Assembly: GCA_036558125.1 (NCBI GenBank)
Contig: DATBGE010000036.1
Span: forward strand, 1-64,000
DNA length: 64,000 bases
From: DATBGE01 sp036558125
Lineage (GTDB): Bacteria > Gemmatimonadota > Gemmatimonadetes > Gemmatimonadales > GWC2-71-9
Reading direction: 5' to 3'
Shown: in pieces, positions 34,308-44,500 of the stretch
Position numbering within the stretch: position 1 is the first letter of the stretch
How the letters are laid out: each line of letters opens with the position of its first letter
Position numbers and translations under genes: made by a program
Notes under the pieces: generated by a model
What the model saw: the letters and a program-made list of their open reading frames with translations, nothing else
The model's database searches: none
Told to the model about the DNA's origin: nothing

Positions 34308-35870
34308 CTAAGACTCTACGTTTCCAGTTGTTTCCCTGCCCGCATGACGATGGATCTCGCGAATGGCTTCGATAGTGTCGGCATCCTGCGCACTCTTGTC
34401 GGGCCGGTATCCTTTGATTCTCGCGAAGCGAAGTGCCACGCCTCCCGGGTACTGCGAGCTCGACTGCACGTCGTTGAAGGCGACCTCCACCACCAGCTCC
34501 GGCCGCACGTAGACCGTGTAGTCGTCACGCCGCACCTCGAGCTCCTGCAAACGCGTCGTCTGCCATGCCAGGATCTCGTCCGTCATTCCCTTGAAGGTCT
34601 TCCCCAGCATCACGAACTCACCGCTCGCGGTATCCCGGGCACCGAGGTGAAGGTTGCTGAGCCAGCCGCGACGCCGGCCGGTTCCCCACTCCGCCGCGAG
34701 GACGACCAGATCGAGTGTGTGAACCGACTTGATCTTGAACCAGCGTTGTCCTCGATGTCCCGCCTCGTACTGCGCGTCGAGTGCCTTGGCCATCACTCCT
34801 TCGTGTCCCTGCGCCAGCGCGCGGTCGAGAAAAGCCTGGGCTTCCCCGGCATCCGCGGTCACCGTGCGGGTGATCAGGAGCGGCGGTGGGAGCGATCTTC
34901 TCAGAAATTCGTGGCGCTGTTCCTGAGTGAGGTCGAGAAGGGATTTCCCATCGAGGTAGAGCAGGTCGAAGAAGAACGGAGTCAGCGGCACTTCACGGCG
35001 CAGCCGATCGACCTCGAGCCGGCGCCCGAAGCGGCTCATCGTGGTCTGAAAGGCATGCGGTGATCCGTCGCCTCTGAGCGCGATGACCTCCCCGTCCAGG
35101 ATCAGCTCTCGCGCCGGCAATGCCCGGACCGACTCGACAACTTCAGGGACCGCGGCTGTCACCTCGTTGAGCCGCCGGGAGTAAACCCGCACCTCGTCGG
35201 ATCCTTTGTGCACCTGGATTCGCGCTCCATCGAGCTTGAACTCGAAGGCCGCTCGACCCAGGCGCGCCAGGGCGTCGGCGGGAGCCGCGGCGGTTTCCGC
35301 CAGCATCGGTAGCACCGGGCGGAACAGGCGGATGGCGAACTCGCCCAGCCCGCTGCCACCGGCGAGGGTTGCTCGGGCAACGCTGCCCAAATCTCCCGCG
35401 GTCATGAACGCCCGTTGGACGTCCGCTCGGGGCAGCTCCGCGGCTCGAGCCAACGCATCGAGCACCACACCTTCGAGCGCGCCCTGACGTAACTCACCGA
35501 GGAGCAGACGAGCCAGAAACTGCTGCTCCACTCGCGTGGCCCTGGCCCAGATGTCACGAAGGAGCCGAGACCGTTCCTGAGCCGACCCCTTGCCGGCGAC
35601 TCGCGCGATACCTTCCAGCGCCGAATCCACGTCGCCCAGAGTCAGAGAGGCCGAGTCGGCGGCCGGGACTTCGGAAAGTGCCGCCACCGTGGCGTAGCCC
35701 ACGCCAATTCGCGATTGCCGAACGGATCCTGTGAGGTAGGCGGTCCCGATCTCGACATCGGCAGCCTCGAGCCGCCGTAGAAGGGCCGCGAGCAATGCGA
35801 CCTTCTCCAGTCGCCCGGTCGCGGCGGCGACTCGGTTCGAGGTTTCGACCAGGTCGGTAAGGGTCACCAT
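34308..35870 (-). CDS. ATP-dependent DNA ligase (LigB / archaeal-type)
   Basis: 520 residues with three domains: an N-terminal DNA-binding domain (about 1-180), an adenylation domain with the nucleotidyl-lysine motif KLDGARIQVH near residue 210 and later motifs (LDGEVIAL, EGVMAKAL), and a C-terminal OB domain (about 410-510). This is the archaeal/eukaryotic-type ligase fold that some bacteria carry in addition to NAD-dependent LigA. No 3'-phosphoesterase or primase domains and no Ku gene are nearby, so it is not the LigD end-joining type. It is likely a repair ligase. Confidence 0.92.
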   Translation of the reverse strand: MVTLTDLVETSNRVAAATGRLEKVALLAALLRRLEAADVEIGTAYLTGSVRQSRIGVGYATVAALSEVPAADSASLTLGDVDSALEGIARVAGKGSAQERSRLLRDIWARATRVEQQFLARLLLGELRQGALEGVVLDALARAAELPRADVQRAFMTAGDLGSVARATLAGGSGLGEFAIRLFRPVLPMLAETAAAPADALARLGRAAFEFKLDGARIQVHKGSDEVRVYSRRLNEVTAAVPEVVESVRALPARELILDGEVIALRGDGSPHAFQTTMSRFGRRLEVDRLRREVPLTPFFFDLLYLDGKSLLDLTQEQRHEFLRRSLPPPLLITRTVTADAGEAQAFLDRALAQGHEGVMAKALDAQYEAGHRGQRWFKIKSVHTLDLVVLAAEWGTGRRRGWLSNLHLGARDTASGEFVMLGKTFKGMTDEILAWQTTRLQELEVRRDDYTVYVRPELVVEVAFNDVQSSSQYPGGVALRFARIKGYRPDKSAQDADTIEAIREIHRHAGRETTGNVES

Positions 35871-35989
35871 GGCAGCAGGATAGCCGGGGTCCCGCGGGGG
35901 CCGGAAGGCCGCGCGAGTAACGATCCCATCGCTGGCGAGAGCGGAGTCGCGGTGTCACCTTGGGAGAGACTGATCGAACGAGGATCTGA

Positions 35990-36595
35990 ATGCGCTACCA
36001 GTTTCTGATCGATACCTATGCGACCGAACGACTCAAGGTGCTCAGCGTTTGGAGCATGTTCGAGGACGGCGACCTTCCGGCCCGGCCCCATCGGGATGAC
36101 GCGCGAGGGCGCAGCGTGCTCGAGCACATGGTCCATCAGTGCATGAGCGAGAACCTCTGGTTCCGCACCATGCTCGGGATCGATGTCGGCGCGCCTCCGC
36201 TTCCCGAACCAGAGACCCGGAGCGGCTTCGTACGAGGCTACGCCGAAGACTCGGGCAAGCGTCTCGACGCATTGCGGAGCAAACCGGATGAATGGTGGGA
36301 GGAAGCGGCGTCCTTCTTCGAAGTCCGCCGGAGCCGGGCCTGGATCATGGTCCGGCGCATCGCCCATACGGCTCACCATCGGGGGCAGCAGACCGCCCTG
36401 CTCCGAATGCTCCGCCGGAACGTGTACAGTACCTATGGCCCGACCGCGGACACTGGCGGCCTGCCGGCCAATCAGGCGCCGACCATCTACGCCTTCCCGG
36501 ATGAGAGTGGGTTGCTCGCTGGAGTGGAGGGCGGTGGAAAATCCCGGTTGCCCGGGCCCGGCGGCTCGTCGCCGACGGAGCGCCCCGACCGTTAG
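35990..36595 (+). CDS. DinB-family (YfiT-like) metal-binding protein
   Basis: 201 residues forming a four-helix DinB fold with a probable metal-binding histidine triad: one in LEHMVHQCMSEN near residue 45 and two in HTAHHRGQQ near residue 127. DinB proteins often act as thiol-dependent transferases or hydrolases, but the substrate is unknown. The C-terminal 40 residues look disordered. It starts with the ATG at 35990 and converges on the ADOP permease gene 13 bases away. Confidence 0.85.
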   Translation: MRYQFLIDTYATERLKVLSVWSMFEDGDLPARPHRDDARGRSVLEHMVHQCMSENLWFRTMLGIDVGAPPLPEPETRSGFVRGYAEDSGKRLDALRSKPDEWWEEAASFFEVRRSRAWIMVRRIAHTAHHRGQQTALLRMLRRNVYSTYGPTADTGGLPANQAPTIYAFPDESGLLAGVEGGGKSRLPGPGGSSPTERPDR

Positions 36596-36608
36596 CCGGC
36601 CGTCTTGC

Positions 36609-39266
36609 TCACTCGGTCCGCAGCGTGTTTGCCGGGTCGGCGTGGCTCACCCGGGCGGCGGGGAGCCACGACGCGGCGAGTGCTGTGATCACCAGCAGGA
36701 GCGGAACGGTGAGAAAGGTGAGCGGATCGGAAGGCGCCGTTTCATACAGTAGTGCTCGCATCGCCCGCGTCGCACCGAACGCGGCAGCGATACCCAGGGC
36801 GAGCCCAACCAGCACCAGCCTCAGACCGTGGCGGACAATCAGCCACTGCACATGAGTCGCTCGCGCGCCGAGCGCAATCCGGATTCCCATCTCCCTGGTG
36901 CGCCGTCGGGCGACCTGCGCTATCACGCCGTACACGCCGACGATCGCCAGAGCCAGCCCAACCGACGCGAAGGCGAGCAGCAGGGTCATGAAGAATCGCT
37001 GGCTCGCAACTGAGCGGGACCAAAGCGCCTCCATCGGATCGATTGAAACGATCGCGAGCTCGGGATCCATCTCGCGCACCAGCTGGCGCACCGAGGTACC
37101 GAGCGTGGTCGGAGGCACCGAGCTGCGCAGCATCAGCGTCATGTACTCGTTCGGCGCCTGCGCGAACGGAGTGAACACCTCGATCCGGGGCTCGATCGCG
37201 AGGCTCGCCTGTCGCTCGCTGCCCACGACGCCGACGATGGTGTACCACACCGACGTGGAATCCGGAACCCGATCAAAGGCCATGCGCTGGCCAACTGGAT
37301 CCTGATTCTTGAAGTACTGCCGGGCCAGGGTCTCGTTGATCAGCAGCACCGGCGGCGAGCCGTCCCGGTCCGCATCGGTAAACACTCTCCCCGATCGCAG
37401 CGGGATGCGCATGACGCGGAAATAGTCCGGTGCCGCCGTTCGGTGCACGACCTCCGAGCCATACTCGTCGGCAGGGCGGCCCGCGATGTGGAAGTCGCTG
37501 GTCCACCCCATGCCGGCGAGCGCCGGAGTAACCACCGTCGCGGCTTCGGTCACTCCAGGCAGGGCACGGGCCTTCGCCTGCAACTCATCGAAGAACCCGA
37601 TGACCTTGGTCGTGGTGTCGTACTTGGCCGGCGGGAGATTGATCGCGACCGCCAGGACACCCTTCGGGTCAAATCCGGGGTCAACCTGCTGCAGTCGCCA
37701 GAAACTGCGGACCAGAAGCCCTGCTCCCGTGGTCAGCAATAAAGCCAGAGCAATCTCGACTACGACCAGCGTGTTGGCCCAGCGCCGGATCCGGCTGCCT
37801 TCACTCGCGAGACGCCCGCCTTCTTTCAGAATCTCGGCCGGCGCGCGCCGGCCCCGCCAAATGGCGGGCGCGGCACCAAACAAGAGGCCGCTCACCGTCG
37901 TGACCGCGACCACGTAGCCGACGACCGGCCAGTCGATACCGACATCCTGTATCGGCATCATGCCGGGTGGTTGCAGGGCTGCGAGTGCACCGGTCCCGAG
38001 CCAGCCGAGTAGCAGGCCAGCGAGTCCGCCAAGGGCGGACAGAACCAGGCTCTCGGTGAGCGCCTGCTGGATCAGTCGGCCCCGTCCCGCGCCAAGCGCC
38101 AGCCGCAGCGCCGCTTCTCTTTCCCGGCCCAGAGCCTGGACCAGCAGCAGGTTCCCCACATTGGCGCACGCGATGAGTAGCAGGAGCAGTACCGAGCCGA
38201 GCAGCACCCACAGCGGCTGACGCACCTTTCCGATCAGGAAGTCATGCAATGGCGTGAGGTCGGCGCCCATGACCCGGTTGGTCGCCGGATACTCGACTTG
38301 GAGCTGGCGCACCACGCCCTGGAACTGGGCGTCGGCTTGCTGCTGGGAAACACCGGGCTTCAGTCGCGCTACGACGCGGATCCAATGCGCCCGTCTGAAG
38401 TGGAGCTGCGAGCGGTCGCCGGCGTCCCATCCGAACGGAGTCCAGAGATCGGCATCCGGCGAGGGAAAGGCGAACTGTTTGGGCATGACTCCAACGATCT
38501 CGGTCGCGACACCGTTGAGATGAACGATTCGCCCTATGACGGCGCGATCCCCCGCGAATTGCCGTTGCCAGAAACCGTAGCTGATCACCGCGACATGCGA
38601 GCTGGAGGCCCAGGTCTCTTCCGGCCGAAAAACCCGGCCAAAGGCGGCAGGCACTCCCAGCACCGAGAAGAAATTCCCGGTGACGTGCGCCCGCGACACG
38701 AGAACGGGGTCCTCGCCGACACTGAGCGTCTGCCGGCTCACTCGGTCGTCGTAAGCGGCAACATCCGCAAAGGCGGGAACTCGCTCCTGCCAGTCGAGAT
38801 AGTTGGCGGGAGCCGCAACCTGCTGGTGCCATCCTTTCTCGGGGTTGTCCTCAGCCAGCATCATCAACTGGTCCGGGGAGGGGAATGGGAGCGGGCGGAG
38901 AATGACGCGATTGACGACGGAGAAGATCGCGGTGTTGGCCCCGATGCCGAGGGCAAGGGTCAGGATCGCGGTCGCGGCGAGCAGCGGGTTGCGACGAAAG
39001 GTCCGCAGGGCATAGCGGGAGTCGGCCACGACATCCTCGAACGATCTCACTCCCCGGCCGTCGCGGTGGGCTTCCTTGACCGCGTCGATCCCGCCGAAGG
39101 CGATGAGCGCCTCCCGCCGGGCCAGGTCCGCCGGCATTCCGCCCCGAATGTTTTTCGCGGTCTCCATCTCCAGATGGAGCTGGATCTCGTCGTTCAGCTC
39201 CATCTCAGTGGAATCCCGCCGAAACAGCGCCTTCCACCAGCGCGCCATGACCCTGAGCGGTTTCAT
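36609..39266 (-). CDS. ADOP-family ABC transporter permease (MacB/FtsX type)
   Basis: 885 residues. An N-terminal cytoplasmic segment (LNDEIQLHLEMET, RREALIAFGG) is typical of the 'acidobacterial duplicated orphan permease' family. Two MacB periplasmic core plus FtsX units follow, with helices near residues 85, 370-480 and 770-860. These permeases lack their own ATPase and their cargo is unknown. The ATG at 39264-39266 overlaps the PadR stop as TGATG, so the pair is translationally coupled. No ABC ATPase gene is adjacent. Confidence 0.92.
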   Translation of the reverse strand: MKPLRVMARWWKALFRRDSTEMELNDEIQLHLEMETAKNIRGGMPADLARREALIAFGGIDAVKEAHRDGRGVRSFEDVVADSRYALRTFRRNPLLAATAILTLALGIGANTAIFSVVNRVILRPLPFPSPDQLMMLAEDNPEKGWHQQVAAPANYLDWQERVPAFADVAAYDDRVSRQTLSVGEDPVLVSRAHVTGNFFSVLGVPAAFGRVFRPEETWASSSHVAVISYGFWQRQFAGDRAVIGRIVHLNGVATEIVGVMPKQFAFPSPDADLWTPFGWDAGDRSQLHFRRAHWIRVVARLKPGVSQQQADAQFQGVVRQLQVEYPATNRVMGADLTPLHDFLIGKVRQPLWVLLGSVLLLLLIACANVGNLLLVQALGREREAALRLALGAGRGRLIQQALTESLVLSALGGLAGLLLGWLGTGALAALQPPGMMPIQDVGIDWPVVGYVVAVTTVSGLLFGAAPAIWRGRRAPAEILKEGGRLASEGSRIRRWANTLVVVEIALALLLTTGAGLLVRSFWRLQQVDPGFDPKGVLAVAINLPPAKYDTTTKVIGFFDELQAKARALPGVTEAATVVTPALAGMGWTSDFHIAGRPADEYGSEVVHRTAAPDYFRVMRIPLRSGRVFTDADRDGSPPVLLINETLARQYFKNQDPVGQRMAFDRVPDSTSVWYTIVGVVGSERQASLAIEPRIEVFTPFAQAPNEYMTLMLRSSVPPTTLGTSVRQLVREMDPELAIVSIDPMEALWSRSVASQRFFMTLLLAFASVGLALAIVGVYGVIAQVARRRTREMGIRIALGARATHVQWLIVRHGLRLVLVGLALGIAAAFGATRAMRALLYETAPSDPLTFLTVPLLLVITALAASWLPAARVSHADPANTLRTE

Positions 39267-39598
39267 CAGCTCGTCCCCAACACCCACTCAACGGCGGACA
39301 CGTAACGACGCCAGCTCTCAGTTTCCGTGCCCAGCGCCGTCCGACCATCGCCAGTCAGCCGGTAATACCGCGCCTTCCGGTTGTTTTCGGTCGCACCCCA
39401 CTCGCTCTCGATCCAACCCTTCTGCTCCAGTCGCTGCAGCGCGGGATATAGCGAGCCCTGGTTCACCTCGAGAAGGCCTCGGGTGAACTGCTCGATGCGC
39501 TGGCTGATGCCCCAACCATGCATCGGCTGCAGCGTGAGCGTCTTGAGGATCAGAAGGTCGAGGGTACCGCGAAGGATGTCGCTGGAAGGCGTGGCCAC
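39266..39598 (-). CDS. PadR-family transcriptional regulator
   Basis: 110 residues of winged-helix PadR fold (LRGTLDLLILKTL, NQGSLYPALQRLEQKGWI, ARYYRLT). PadR regulators often sit directly upstream of ADOP permeases and probably repress them. The gene is coupled to the permease at 39266. Its close paralogue at 53693 has the same arrangement on the other strand. Confidence 0.93.
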   Translation of the reverse strand: MATPSSDILRGTLDLLILKTLTLQPMHGWGISQRIEQFTRGLLEVNQGSLYPALQRLEQKGWIESEWGATENNRKARYYRLTGDGRTALGTETESWRRYVSAVEWVLGTS

Positions 39599-39700
39599 TG
39601 GGAGAGCCTCTCGCTGTCGATTTCCGACAGAACGTCAGGGTCTTTCTGTCGAAAGTCAAGAGGAGCTGAGCCCCTGCTCCAAGGGTCTCTGAGCTCAGGA

Positions 39701-39732
39701 TTGACCAGATTGCGCCTTATATGTACAGTACA
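39701..39732 (+). promoter_or_regulatory. marR promoter with an autoregulatory palindrome over the -10
   Basis: TTGACC (39701-39706), a 17-base spacer, then TACAGT (39724-39729). The perfect odd-centred palindrome TGTACAGTACA (39722-39732) covers the -10. Initiation about seven bases downstream would fall at the ATG at 39736, suggesting a leaderless transcript repressed by its own product. Confidence 0.55.
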
Positions 39733-39735
39733 GGC

Positions 39736-40176
39736 ATGAACAATAAACCTGCGGTCACCGAGTTGAACGTTGATGAGGCCCTGCTCTTTCAACTAATGGA
39801 CGCCGCCGAGGCCTTGGAGCGGCGTATGGATAGCGCGTTGGGTAAGGTGGGTCTGTCGGGTGCCAAGGCCAGCGTCCTCCATGCGTTGGGACAAGGAGAC
39901 GAAGCCCTGACCCTGAGCCAGCTGGCAGATGAGAATTGCTGCGTCAGGTCGAACATCACCCAGCTGGTGGACCGGCTGGAGGCTGACGGCCTGGTTCGCC
40001 GGGTCAACGATCCGGATGACCGCCGAATCAAAAGGGCTGCGCTAACCGTAGCGGGCAGGAAAGCCTATGAGGATGCGATCAGAGTCATCGAATTGCAGGA
40101 ACGATCTGTTCAAGACTTGCTCACCGAGGAAGAGATTCGAGTGCTGGGCCGCGCACTGAAAAAGCTGATGGACTAA
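39736..40176 (+). CDS. MarR-family transcriptional regulator
   Basis: 146 residues. The winged helix (about 45-110) includes SQLADENCCVRSNITQLVDRLEADGLV and the DPDDRRIKR wing, and helical dimerisation ends flank it. Two adjacent cysteines at the start of the recognition helix (NCCVRSN) could make it redox- or metal-responsive (inference). It precedes the RND efflux operon on the same strand and is its likely repressor. I start it at the ATG at 39736; the ATG at 39721 lies inside the -10 region. Confidence 0.9.
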   Translation: MNNKPAVTELNVDEALLFQLMDAAEALERRMDSALGKVGLSGAKASVLHALGQGDEALTLSQLADENCCVRSNITQLVDRLEADGLVRRVNDPDDRRIKRAALTVAGRKAYEDAIRVIELQERSVQDLLTEEEIRVLGRALKKLMD

Positions 40177-40234
40177 GGGTTTAGCTTTTTTTTGAAGTGG
40201 TACTTCAGGACTGGATTATATAGGTAAGTATTAT

Positions 40235-40256
40235 GCAGTTACAGAAGTGTTACTGC
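40235..40256. promoter_or_regulatory. 22-bp dyad, candidate MarR operator upstream of the RND operon
   Basis: Arms GCAGT-T-ACA and TGT-T-ACTGC are inverted copies with only the T/T position unpaired. The dyad lies just after the AT-rich segment GATTATATAGG (near 40214-40224), which contains the best -10-like sequence before the efflux genes. Confidence 0.5.
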
Positions 40257-40411
40257 GAAGGTGGGTTTTAGCGCCTCTTGGCAGTGGTGATCCAATCACT
40301 GCGCATCATGTCGAGAAGGGTAAGTCTGGATCGACTAGTAGGTAGGATCAGGAATCCTGTTTGTCCGACTACAGGGACGACCAAGAAAGTCATACGCTGA
40401 GGAGAAGAGCC

Positions 40412-41533
40412 ATGAGTCGTGGTTTCCGCTATTCCGCCGGTTGGTCCGGACCCTCCGTTCTGCTCGCCCTGGTGCTGTTGACTGGCGGGGCGCTGGCAGC
40501 CTGGAAGAGTGCCTCCATCCGAAAGTCCAATGAGGCATCCGCCCACCAGCCGGAGCAGGTCATGGCGGTCACGACTGCCGTGGCAGTAGTGCGCCCGTAT
40601 CGCCAGACCACGACTTCGATCGGGACGGTCCTGGCCATGCGTTCCATTACGCTGAAGAACGAGCTCGCCGGCACGGTGCGTAAGGTGAACCTCTCTCCGG
40701 GGCAGATCGTCCAGGAGGGCACCGTTCTCGTGGGACTCGACGTCGCCGTTGAGGAGGCGGACCTCCAGGCCCAGCAGGCCCGGGCCGCCCTTGCCGAAAC
40801 CACGCTCGAGCGCTTGAAGCGGTTGCAGGCAGCCAAGGCCACCTCCCAGGAGGAAGTGGATCAGGCAAGCGCGGCGCGCGATGTGGCACTGGCCGAAACC
40901 GCTCGCATCAAGGCGGTCATTGGCCGCAAGACGATCCGTGCCCCATTCCGGGCCCGGATCGGCATTTCGGACGTACACGTCGGCCAGTACCTCGCCGAGG
41001 GCACCGATATCACGACGCTGCAAGGGGTCGAGCGGGCGGCGAATGTGGATTTCACCGTGGCCCAAAGTGTCGCGGCAGCCTTGCGGCCAGGGAACATGAT
41101 CGCGGTGATCGGTCCGGATGACTCGACCCCCCTGCCGGCAAGAATCACGGCGATCGACGCCAGAGTCGATCCCACGACCCGTAACGCCCTGGTCCGAGCC
41201 GAACTGACGTCGCGAGCCCCGGCGCCTGGCGCCTCGGTTCGAGTGGAAATCCCGGTGGGGGCAACAACCAGTGCGGTGGCGATCCCGGTCAGCGCCCTGC
41301 GCAAGGGCCCGGGCGGTGATCACGTGTTCGTGATTGCCCCGGATTCGACGGGCAAGCCGCGCGCCCATGAGCGCCCCGTCGTGAGCGGGCCGGCGACGGA
41401 CGACGAGATCCTGATCATTTCGGGCCTTCAGCCGAACGAGGTAGTTGCGACCTCCGGGTCGTTCAAGCTGCGTGAAGGCGTCCTGATCGCCGCCGCGGCC
41501 GATTCAGCCAACAGCGCCAACGGGAAGCAGTAA
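40412..41533 (+). CDS. RND efflux periplasmic adaptor (membrane fusion protein)
   Basis: 373 residues. An N-terminal membrane anchor (about 10-30) is followed by the lipoyl/barrel-sandwich half (ELAGTVRKVNLSPGQIVQEG), a short coiled-coil hairpin (about 110-165), the second lipoyl half (IRAPFRARIGISDVHVGQYL) and beta-barrel and proximal domains. It links the inner-membrane pump to the outer-membrane channel encoded just downstream. The start at 40412 has AGGAG seven bases upstream. First structural gene of a three-gene efflux operon. Confidence 0.93.
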   Translation: MSRGFRYSAGWSGPSVLLALVLLTGGALAAWKSASIRKSNEASAHQPEQVMAVTTAVAVVRPYRQTTTSIGTVLAMRSITLKNELAGTVRKVNLSPGQIVQEGTVLVGLDVAVEEADLQAQQARAALAETTLERLKRLQAAKATSQEEVDQASAARDVALAETARIKAVIGRKTIRAPFRARIGISDVHVGQYLAEGTDITTLQGVERAANVDFTVAQSVAAALRPGNMIAVIGPDDSTPLPARITAIDARVDPTTRNALVRAELTSRAPAPGASVRVEIPVGATTSAVAIPVSALRKGPGGDHVFVIAPDSTGKPRAHERPVVSGPATDDEILIISGLQPNEVVATSGSFKLREGVLIAAAADSANSANGKQ

Positions 41534-41570
41534 GCGCTTCACCACGAAATCACGGACCTCGAGAACTCCG

Positions 41571-44500
41571 ATGCGTTCTTTTACCGACATCTTCATCAAA
41601 CATCCCGTCCTGGCGGTGGTGGTCAATCTGGTCATCCTGCTGGTGGGATACCGGTCCATCAGCTCGTTGCCGGTGCAGCAGTACCCGAAGATCGAAAGCT
41701 CCCAGATCCTGATCACGACGGTGTACTACGGCGCCAGCGCCGAGACCGTTCGCGGGTTCTTGACGACGCCGATCGAGCGGGCCGTGTCGGCGATCAGCGG
41801 AGTCGACTACGTCGAATCCACCAGCCGAGCCGGGGTCAGCAGCATCACGATCCACTTGAAGCTGAACCACAACAGCACCACCGGCCTGGCCGAGGTTACC
41901 GCTCGTCTGCAGCAGGTTCGGGCAGAGCTTCCCGCCGAGGCCCAGCCTCCCGTCGTGGAGGTCCAGCGGGCAGACCGTCCCTACGCCTCGTTCTATATGA
42001 GCTTCACCTCGAGCGAGCGGGACATCCCTGCCCTGACCGACTGGCTGACCCGAAACATGCAGCCCCAGCTGTCCACTTTGTCCGGGGTGCAGCGGGTGGA
42101 CGTGGTCGGCGGGACGCCCATCGCCATGCGGATCTGGATCGATCCCGACAAACTGGCGGCGCTCAACCTGGCTCCAGGCGACGTTCAGGCCGCGTTGCAG
42201 CGCAACAACTTCCTGGCGGCAGTTGGACAGACCAAGAACGACCTGGTCCAGGTCAACCTGCTCGCGAACACCGATCTGCGCTCTCCGGAAGAGTTCAAGA
42301 ACTTGATCGTGGCCGACCGGAACGGCGCGGTAGTGCGCCTCTCGGACGTCGCCAAGGTCGAGCTGGGAGCCGAGGAAGCCGACTTCATCACCAAGTTCAG
42401 CGACAAGGAAGCGGTCTACCTGGGCATCTGGCCGGTGATCGGCGTAAACGAGATCGAAGTCGCCCACCGGTTGCACGCCGAGATGGACAAGATCCGGCCG
42501 ACGCTGCCCAAGGACATCGACATGCAGCTGGCGTACGACGCCACGGTGTTCATGGAGGACGCGCTGCATGAAATCACCAAAACGTTGATCGAGACGATCC
42601 TGATCGTTGCCGTGGTGGTGTTCCTGTTCATGGGCTCGCTCCGCACCGCGATCGTGCCGCTCGTGGCCATCCCGATTTCGCTGGTGGGTGCCGCGATCGT
42701 GATGTACGCCGCCGGATTCAGCCTGAACCTCCTCACCATTCTGGCGATCGTGCTGTCGGTCGGTCTGGTGGTAGACGACGCCATCGTCGTGGTCGAAAAC
42801 GTCGAGCGACACGTGAGAGAGGGAAAGAGCCGGATCGACGCCGCGCTGATCGGCGCTCGAGAGCTGGTGGGCCCGATCATCGCCATGACCATTACGCTGG
42901 CGGCGGTTTACACCCCGATCGGCTTCCAGGGCGGCCTCACCGGATCGCTGTTCCTCGAATTCGCCATCACCCTCGCGGCTGCGGTGGTGATCTCCGGTGT
43001 CGTCGCGGTGACGCTTTCGCCGATGATGAGCTCGAAACTGGTGCACGAGCACGGCCAGGAGGGACGGCTCACCAAGCTGGTGAACCGGGGCTTCGACGCG
43101 CTGCGCCGCCGCTACGAGAAACTCCTGGACGGTGCCTTGACGATGCGGGGGTCGATCGTCGTCGCCTCCCTCCTGGTCATGGTCGGCGCCTGGCCTCTCT
43201 ATCACTTCTCGCGGCGTGAGCTGGCGCCGATTGAAGACCAGAGTCACATCAGCCTCTTCATGCAGGCCTCGCCCGATGCGTCGCTCGCCGCATCCAACCG
43301 GGCGTCGCTTCAGGTGGTGAAGGCTGTCACCAGCTTCCCCGAGGCCAAGTTCATGTGGTCGCTGACCGCGAACTGGGGCGGATTCGGCGGCATGGTCGCC
43401 AAGGACTGGCACCAGCGGAAGCAGACCACCGAGCAATTGTACGGGCAGGTATACGGTGCGGTATCGCAGATCCCGGGCCTGCAGGTATTCCCCCGTCTTG
43501 ATCCGCCGCTTCCCACACCCGGCCAGTACGATGTCGAGATGGTGCTGGCAAGTGACCTGCCCCCGGAGCAGATGCTGCAGACCGTCGGCCAGGTGCTCGG
43601 CGCCGGTTGGCAGAGCGGCAAGTTCCTGTATGTGGACACCGACCTGAAGATCGATCTTCCCGAGGCGCGCGTGGTCATCGATCGCGACCAGGTGGCCGAC
43701 CTGGGTCTCGACCTGGCCAGCGTCGGGCGGGAGCTGGGCACCTTGCTTGGCGGCGGCTATGTGAACCGCTTCAACTACTTCGACCGCAGCTACAAGGTCA
43801 TCCCGCAGATCGGCGAGGCTGGCCGTACCACGGTGGGACCGCTGCTGGATCTCAAGATCAAGACGCCGGACGGGAAGCTGGTTCCGGTCTCGACCTTCAC
43901 CCACATCGAGTCGAGCACGGCGCCCCGCACCTTGAACCGGTTCCAGCAGCGGAACGCTGTCCGGATTTTCGGTGGCGTGCGTCCCGGTATCACCAAGGAG
44001 GAAGGGCTCCGGGTGCTGGAAGACGCTGCGCGGGCCGTAGCACCCCCGGGCGTGGGGCTGGACTATGCCGGCGAATCGCGGCAGATCCGGCTCGAGGGAT
44101 CGTCGCTCACGGTGACGCTCGGGTTCGCGGTGATTCTGATTTACCTCGTGCTGGCTGCTCAATTCCTGAGCTTCCGGGATCCCCTGATCGTTCTGGTGGG
44201 ATCGGTGCCGCTCGCCATCTCCGGCGCGCTGATCTTCAGTTTCCTCGATCTCACGACGATCAACATCTATTCCCAGGTCGGGTTGATCACATTGGTTGGC
44301 CTGATCGCAAAGAACGGAATTCTGATCGTGCAGTTCGCGAATAGGCTACAGACTCACGGCATGACCAAGATGGATGCGATCCGTGAGGCTTCACTGACGC
44401 GGCTTCGCCCGGTGTTGATGACTTCGGCCGCGACCGTCTTCGGACATTTCCCGCTCGTGTTGGCGACGGGCCCCGGCTCGGCGGCCCGGAACAGCATCGG

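Noticed and set aside
40361..40411. Upstream extension of the RND adaptor gene to 40361
   Set aside because: The ATG at 40412 has an AGGAG site at ideal spacing and begins the membrane anchor; the extension is charged and lies in the regulatory region.
41550..44162. 870-codon open frame antisense to the RND permease gene
   Set aside because: Histidine-, glutamine- and arginine-rich translation without domains; the plus strand encodes a complete RND pump.
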